Shown one piece after another: positions 7,133 to 9,966 of a stretch of DNA of 9,966 bases; position 1 is the stretch's first letter, and each line of letters opens with the position of its first letter. The notes beneath the pieces were generated by a model, which ran no database searches, was not told the origin of the DNA, and was given only the letters and a program-made list of their open reading frames with translations. A program made the position numbers and the translations under genes. Location: contig JASEHU010000057.1 of assembly GCA_030018635.1 (NCBI GenBank), positions 1 to 9,966 of the forward strand. The letters run 5' to 3'. The DNA is from a bacterium (lineage in GTDB: Bacteria > UBA9089 > CG2-30-40-21 > SBAY01).

Positions 7133-8101
7133 ATGTTGAGAAGAAATAGTTTAATCGTTATTTTACTAGGAATGTGGCTATTCCCTGGAGTTGCCTATGG
7201 AATTAATATCGTCAATACCGCCTGGGTATTCTATTTGGGTGGGACAGAAAGTGATACCTGTAGTATAGTTGACTTTATAATGCCTGCCAGTCCAACCTTA
7301 ATCTCAGTGGTCAATCCTGGCCTTGATGGTAGACTTAATCTCGAATGGACACCAGGTACAAATACAAACCTTTCAGGATACAAAATTCACTATGGCACAA
7401 CATCAGGGATTTATACACAAATAATAGATACAGGTTCAATCACGACAACTTATCAATTAGTAGGGCTTACTAATGGTCAGACTTACTACATCGCTGTATC
7501 TGCCTATGATAAGGCAGGTAGTGAGTCTAATAGATCAAACGAAGGTTTTGGGATACCAACAGGTCCCTTCACCCAGGTAAAGATAGTGGATAGAAATAAC
7601 CAGGAAATTAACACCGTTACTACTACTGTCAATGGCACACTGCTTTTTTACCTTGGGGGTTATGATGCAGGGAATAATTTTATAGGATATGTAAATGGGA
7701 CATGGACAGTTCATGGTGGAATTGGCAATTGCACTCCAATCTATGGAACATTTACTATCTTTAACCCAACTACCAGAGGAACAGGCACAATATCCGCTAT
7801 TTATGCTACCTTAACAGATACAACTGTTATTTTGGTAAGATATCCCCCATTTATCTATCCTAATCCGTATTATGGTAATAAACATAATTATATTTACTTT
7901 GGAGATGTGGATGAGAATTCCATAATCCAAATTTTCACTATTGCCGGTGAATTAGTGCGAGAGATACGGGTAGAAAGTGTACCGCAAAGATGGGATGTCC
8001 GCAATTGGGCAGGGGAGAAAATAGCCAGTGGCATATACATCTATATCATAAAAGACCCCACTGGAAATAAGAAGGTTGGAAAATTAGGTGTATTACGGTA
8101 A
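7133..8101 (+). CDS. Secreted fibronectin type III protein with T9SS/FlgD-Ig-like C-terminal tail
   Basis: This predicted surface or extracellular protein of 322 aa has no recognisable catalytic domain. Residues 1-~23 form a signal peptide (two arginines, then LIVILLGMWLFPGVAYG). Residues ~53-145 are a fibronectin type III domain: LNLEWTPGTNTNLSGYKIHY, then YQLVGLTNGQTYYIAVSAYD. Residues ~146-235 form a further Ig-like beta segment (QVKIVDRNNQEI, GTWTVHGGIG). The tail starts at YPNP (242-245) and runs through IFTIAGELVREI and ASGIYIYII to GKLGVLR, parallel to the tail of the gene at 70 (VYNIAGEEV, ASGVYIYIV, GKLAIIK). These shared tails and the PorV-like gene between them suggest that both proteins use one export and anchoring route. 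The ATG at 7133 is preceded by AGAGG 8 nt upstream. The role is probably adhesive or structural, which is inference. Confidence 0.85.
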   Translation: MLRRNSLIVILLGMWLFPGVAYGINIVNTAWVFYLGGTESDTCSIVDFIMPASPTLISVVNPGLDGRLNLEWTPGTNTNLSGYKIHYGTTSGIYTQIIDTGSITTTYQLVGLTNGQTYYIAVSAYDKAGSESNRSNEGFGIPTGPFTQVKIVDRNNQEINTVTTTVNGTLLFYLGGYDAGNNFIGYVNGTWTVHGGIGNCTPIYGTFTIFNPTTRGTGTISAIYATLTDTTVILVRYPPFIYPNPYYGNKHNYIYFGDVDENSIIQIFTIAGELVREIRVESVPQRWDVRNWAGEKIASGIYIYIIKDPTGNKKVGKLGVLR

Positions 8102-8104
8102 TAG

Positions 8105-8170
8105 GTGTAACCGCTTAGTGAACAGGGGTCAGGGGTTACAATTTTGTGTAACCGCTCAGTGAACGGTTAC
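8105..8170. repeat. Direct and inverted repeats between convergent genes
   Basis: Two 19-bp direct copies differing at one base, GTGTAACCGCTYAGTGAAC, lie at 8105-8123 and 8146-8164. The second copy extends into a hairpin with arms GTAACCG (8148-8154) and CGGTTAC (8164-8170) around a 9-nt loop. A further GGGGTCAGGGGTTACA lies between the copies. The cluster separates the FN3 gene (+) from the toxin gene (-). A hairpin here could serve both directions as a terminator, but no T-run follows it on either strand. Confidence 0.7.
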
Positions 8171-8190
8171 GGTGAAATAGAGCATCATTA

Positions 8191-8511
8191 CTACCTGCTT
8201 AGACCCAACCATTTCTTGACAGCTATTTCAACAGATTCTATTTGATCCGGTAGAAGCTGGGAAATTTTGCGAAGCAGTTTCGCTGGAGGTACAGCAAAGA
8301 GGCCCTGGACATTGAAGGCTCCCTCTCGCAGACCATGGACTGTAAGTTTCACTTCAAAATTAGAACCTCGTAGGGAAGTAGTATGCGGCACCACCGCATA
8401 GAGTGCATAGTCACCATCCAAATAGGGAACACTCAAAATCAATATGGGGCGAATCTTCGCAGCGAATCCTAAGTCTGCAAACCATACCTCACCTCGTTTA
8501 GCGATTGGCAT
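8191..8511 (-). CDS. MazF/PemK-family toxin (endoribonuclease)
   Basis: This is a type II toxin of the MazF/PemK/CcdB fold, expected to cut RNA in the cytoplasm and be held inactive by the protein encoded just upstream. From the ATG at 8511 it is 106 aa, the usual size. The N-terminus KRGEVWFADLG followed by KIRPILILS matches the family's GeVw...G.RP core. R21 and T44/T45 (VVPHTTSLRGS) correspond to the conserved Arg and Thr of MazF enzymes. The C-terminal helix ends KKWLGL, also typical. The frame extends to a TTG at 8532, but AAGAGGAA lies 6 nt upstream of the ATG at 8511, so I choose that start. It overlaps the end of the antitoxin-like gene by 14 bp, which implies coupled translation. It is convergent with the FN3 gene. 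No truncation is seen. The cut specificity cannot be read. Confidence 0.9.
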   Translation of the reverse strand: MPIAKRGEVWFADLGFAAKIRPILILSVPYLDGDYALYAVVPHTTSLRGSNFEVKLTVHGLREGAFNVQGLFAVPPAKLLRKISQLLPDQIESVEIAVKKWLGLSR

Positions 8512-8716
8512 TTTGTTCCTCTTGTTTGTCAAATAACGCGAATACTTCTGAGGCTACGGATGTTTGGTCTTCAGTCATCCAAAGCCCGTACGCGTCATCG
8601 TAGATCACACGCTCGTTCCGTCTGCGATACAGTTCGTGGATCATGCACTCAATGTGGTGAAGATCCTCTGTGCGCAAATCTGGTAATTCTGATTCAATTT
8701 CAGCTACAGCTTTCAT
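8498..8716 (-). CDS. Putative antitoxin paired with the MazF-like toxin
   Basis: This 72-aa acidic protein is not recognised by family. It is called an antitoxin from its position directly upstream of, and overlapping, the MazF-like gene. Residues ~1-33 (AEIESELPDLRTEDLHHIEC, then MIHELYRRRN) look helical and resemble N-termini of small VapB/Phd-like partners. The C-terminal part (TEDQTSVASEVFALFDKQEE) is acidic and amphipathic, suited to wrapping a toxin surface. I see no clear MazE/AbrB swapped-hairpin motif, so autorepression by DNA binding is uncertain. The ATG at 8716 is preceded by GAGGTGAG a few bases upstream, a good ribosome binding site. The start lies 27 nt downstream of the attC-like site, the arrangement expected of the first gene in an integron cassette. 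No promoter of its own is obvious. It may be read from the promoter at 9417-9445. Confidence 0.7.
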   Translation of the reverse strand: MKAVAEIESELPDLRTEDLHHIECMIHELYRRRNERVIYDDAYGLWMTEDQTSVASEVFALFDKQEEQNANR

Positions 8717-8742
8717 AACTCACCTCACTGTTTAATCTTTTT

Positions 8743-8806
8743 ACCTAACGCTGCGACTCACCGGAAGCGGGATTTACCCGCGATCCGGTGGAGCCGCTGG
8801 TTATGA
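8743..8806 (-). other. attC-like integron recombination site
   Basis: Read on the minus strand this is a 64-bp imperfect palindrome. It runs R''-like TCATAAC (8806-8800), stem CAGCGGCTCCACCGG, an inner stem GCGGG/CCCGC around a TAAAT loop, stem CCGGTGAGTCGCAG, and R'-like GTTAGGT (8749-8743), which fits GTTRRRY exactly. The two arms differ by two unpaired bases and two mismatches, as expected for the extrahelical bases that orient folded attC sites. It starts 9 bp after the stop of the HEPN-like gene, a typical cassette position. Its size is at the short end for attC. An alternative reading is a bidirectional terminator hairpin. That would not explain the terminal TAAC/GTTA cores or the second matching core at 9388-9394. 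No integrase gene is in the window. Confidence 0.65.
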
Positions 8807-8814
8807 GTCCTTCA

Positions 8815-9375
8815 TTACAACTTGAGAAACACTGGGACGGTGCCGTTTTGCTGCAAAGCCCAATACTTTCTGTTCTCAGGAACCAGCTTTCCATCAACAA
8901 TAGAAAACTTAAACACTTCCGATTCAATTTCTTTCAGAAGCAAAACCTTCTCGTACGCAAGAGTCTCAATCTTCCGGCGATCCGTCTCTATGGTAAGATT
9001 TAGGTGGTGGTAGTCGTCTCGCCTTTCCCATAGCTTTAGGAATTTTTCTTTCAAGTCCTTCGATATGAATTGTCGGGTTTCCATGTTTGCGACATTCTCT
9101 TCGAAACTCTTCTTTGGTTTCCAACCGTTCTTCACACAAAGGAATTTGACAATCGCTTCGGCGACTGCCTGAGATAGAGCGACTGAACCATAGTAGTGCC
9201 CATCTCTGAAAAGAAGGGGGCATTCTGCCGAAACGGGCGCGAATTCAGTAAGAGGGACTATCCCATGAGGCTTTACCTTCAGGTACCGTTCTACCCGGGA
9301 CGAAAGCGTCTGCTCGAACTCTTGCTTGATCCCATCCTCGGTGAATACTTTCTGCATGATTTCTTGAGTATCCAT
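8815..9375 (-). CDS. Uncharacterised HEPN-like protein in a cassette setting
   Basis: This is a 186-aa protein of unknown function. It is soluble, with no signal peptide or membrane segment. Residues ~62-80 (YGSVALSQAVAEAIVKFLCV) form an Ala-rich helix, and residues ~105-160 are mostly helical. At 118-124, RRDDYHH fits the R-x4-H pattern found in HEPN ribonuclease domains (R118-H123 or R119-H124), followed by HLNLTIETDRRKIETLAYEK. If it is a HEPN RNase it could act in RNA-targeting defence or as a toxin. No MNT-type nucleotidyltransferase partner lies next to it. The ATG at 9375 has GAGGGA 9 nt upstream. It is transcribed from the consensus promoter at 9417-9445 and ends 9 bp before the attC-like site. 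Base composition is closer to the toxin-antitoxin pair than to the AT-richer surface locus. HEPN membership rests on a short motif and helix pattern only. Confidence 0.65.
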   Translation of the reverse strand: MDTQEIMQKVFTEDGIKQEFEQTLSSRVERYLKVKPHGIVPLTEFAPVSAECPLLFRDGHYYGSVALSQAVAEAIVKFLCVKNGWKPKKSFEENVANMETRQFISKDLKEKFLKLWERRDDYHHLNLTIETDRRKIETLAYEKVLLLKEIESEVFKFSIVDGKLVPENRKYWALQQNGTVPVFLKL

Positions 9376-9387
9376 GTGTTTATTCCC

Positions 9388-9394
9388 TCATAAC
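9388..9394 (-). other. Cassette 5' boundary core (R'-like GTTATGA)
   Basis: On the minus strand GTTATGA lies 12 nt before the HEPN-like ATG. It is the exact complement of the R''-like core TCATAAC at 8806-8800. In an integron cassette the 5' boundary and the R'' of the cassette's own attC become partners when the cassette is circular, so they should match like this. The two cores would delimit a cassette of about 590 bp holding the HEPN-like gene. A 7-bp match alone could be chance. Confidence 0.45.
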
Positions 9395-9416
9395 AAATTA
9401 TTGAGCAGTTTTTTTA

Positions 9417-9445
9417 ATAATACCATAATTTTTTGAATTTGTCAA
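9417..9445 (-). promoter_or_regulatory. Near-consensus sigma70 promoter upstream of the cassette genes
   Basis: On the minus strand, TTGACA (9445-9440) and TATTAT (9422-9417) are separated by exactly 17 nt. Transcription would start near 9410 and run into the HEPN-like gene, then through the attC-like site into the antitoxin and toxin genes. Its place just outside the cassette boundary matches where a cassette promoter (Pc) would lie. A promoter that simply belongs to the HEPN gene is the alternative. Confidence 0.75.
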
Positions 9446-9464
9446 GAAAATTTTAAATTTTTGT

Positions 9465-9576
9465 GTAATGCCTCAGTTATCGGTTGTGAATTTCTATTAA
9501 AGTTTTTGCTCATCTTCTGCCGATATAATAATTATTCAGAGATAATTTTAAATTTCAGGGAGGGGGATTTCTGCTG
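9465..9576. mobile_element. Possible left end and leader of an IS66-family element
   Basis: IS66-family inverted repeats usually begin GTAA, and GTAATGCCTCAGTTATCGG starts at 9465, about 110 bp before the transposase ATG. A TATAAT at 9524-9529 could be its -10 box, with only a weak -35. A very purine-rich ribosome binding site (GGGAGGGGG, about 9558-9566) precedes the start. The right end lies outside the window, so the repeat cannot be confirmed. Confidence 0.35.
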
Positions 9577-9966
9577 ATGGTTTGCGAGGGATGTTTGGAG
9601 AAACAACGAAAGATTGACAAACTTGAGGAGGAAAACAAGCTTCTTAAGGCCAAGATTCGATATCGAGAACGAAGTAAACAAGAAGGCTTTTTTGGTTCCT
9701 CAACCCCTTCTTCCAAACTGCCGGTCAAGAGTAATAGCCTTGAGGAGAATCAGAATTTACGTGGTGGTGCAAAAGCAGGACATTCGGGACATGGTCGTAG
9801 GAGTTTAGAAATAGACCAAGCTGATAATATTGTGGATGTATCGCCTGAAGTAGGTGAATTTTGTCCTGAGTGCAACACTCATCTTATGAACGTTGGAATA
9901 GAACAACGGTCTGTGCTGGAAATTTCTCCCATAAAACCTGAAAAACGCCTTTATTTACTCCAGAAG
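9577..9966 (+). CDS. IS66-family transposase, N-terminal 130 residues (3' partial)
   Basis: This is a DDE transposase of an IS66-type insertion sequence, cut by the right edge. The 130 codons are open. Residues ~8-35 are a charged, leucine-spaced coiled coil (KQRKIDKLEEENKLLKAKIR), the usual IS66 N-terminus. GFFGSSTPSSKLPVK (about 37-51) matches the conserved linker, often written as SSxPPS. GGAKAGHSGHGRRSLEI follows, the basic Gly/His-rich stretch. CPEC at ~96-99 starts the IS66 zinc-binding domain, with the second cysteine pair expected just past the edge. RSVLEISPIKPEKRLYLLQK matches the strand following the first pair. An extra CEGC at residues 3-6 is seen at the very N-terminus. The catalytic DDE domain is not in the window, so activity cannot be judged. 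No companion TnpA/TnpB gene lies upstream, which suits the single-gene IS66 subgroup. Confidence 0.8.
   Translation, partial: MVCEGCLEKQRKIDKLEEENKLLKAKIRYRERSKQEGFFGSSTPSSKLPVKSNSLEENQNLRGGAKAGHSGHGRRSLEIDQADNIVDVSPEVGEFCPECNTHLMNVGIEQRSVLEISPIKPEKRLYLLQK

Noticed and set aside
8148..8170. Second attC site downstream of the toxin
   Set aside because: The hairpin GTAACCG/CGGTTAC lacks RYYYAAC/GTTRRRY cores, has no complement of the GTTAGGT core, and its 19-bp unit is repeated 41 bp away, which is not attC-like.
8511..8532. Longer toxin start at TTG 8532
   Set aside because: The ATG at 8511 has an AAGAGGAA site at good distance, and the extra residues TNKRNK add nothing to the MazF fold.
8788..9003. 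Plus-strand ORFs opposite the HEPN-like gene (8788-9003, 8822-9013, 9196-9393)
   Set aside because: They have no family features and lie antisense to a longer frame with a ribosome binding site and promoter.
9614..9808. 64-aa ORF inside the transposase gene
   Set aside because: It is in another frame of a gene whose 130 codons match the IS66 N-terminal layout.

Overview
The window looks like a chromosomal piece of an uncultured, AT-leaning diderm bacterium, from the FCB superphylum or a related candidate phylum. Three things suggest this. There is an outer-membrane beta-barrel of the PorV/UPF0164 type. Two secreted proteins end in the YPNP...ASG(V/I)YIY...GKL tail typical of T9SS/FlgD-Ig-like sorting domains. 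Several families of short palindromic repeats sit in the gaps between genes. Species cannot be named from sequence alone.

Positions 1-8101 (+ strand) are a surface and secretion locus. (1) A multidomain secreted protein enters from the left edge. It carries the end of a discoidin-like fold, a carboxypeptidase-regulatory-like beta-sandwich, two cohesin-like domains, a dockerin-like pair of calcium loops and a C-terminal sorting tail. Its reading frame is broken at a G6 run (39-44). (2) A PorV-like barrel follows. (3) A 1262-aa exported protein combines a right-handed beta-helix, a putative Ig domain, a beta-sandwich, a glycoamylase-like (alpha/alpha) domain, a DUF11 domain and a CBM6-like module. 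(4) A 322-aa FN3 protein has the same type of sorting tail as gene 1. The likely logic is that the barrel helps tail-bearing proteins reach the surface, where they bind or process polysaccharide. The gaps (135, 221, 161 and 89 bp) each hold inverted or direct repeats.

Positions 8191-9460 (- strand) are different in base composition and organisation. A MazF/PemK toxin and a small upstream antitoxin-like gene overlap. Upstream of them is an unrecognised HEPN-like gene. Between the two units lies a 64-bp imperfect palindrome with the layout of an integron attC site. A matching 7-bp core lies just upstream of the HEPN-like gene, and a near-consensus sigma70 promoter lies just beyond it. I read this as an integron-cassette-like island: a HEPN cassette with its attC, followed by a toxin-antitoxin cassette that has lost its own attC.

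Positions 9465-9966 (+ strand) hold the start of an IS66-family transposase gene that runs off the right edge. A GTAA-starting sequence at about 9465 could be the left end of that element.

No tRNA, rRNA, CRISPR array or riboswitch was seen. No gap without a gene exceeds 300 bp.
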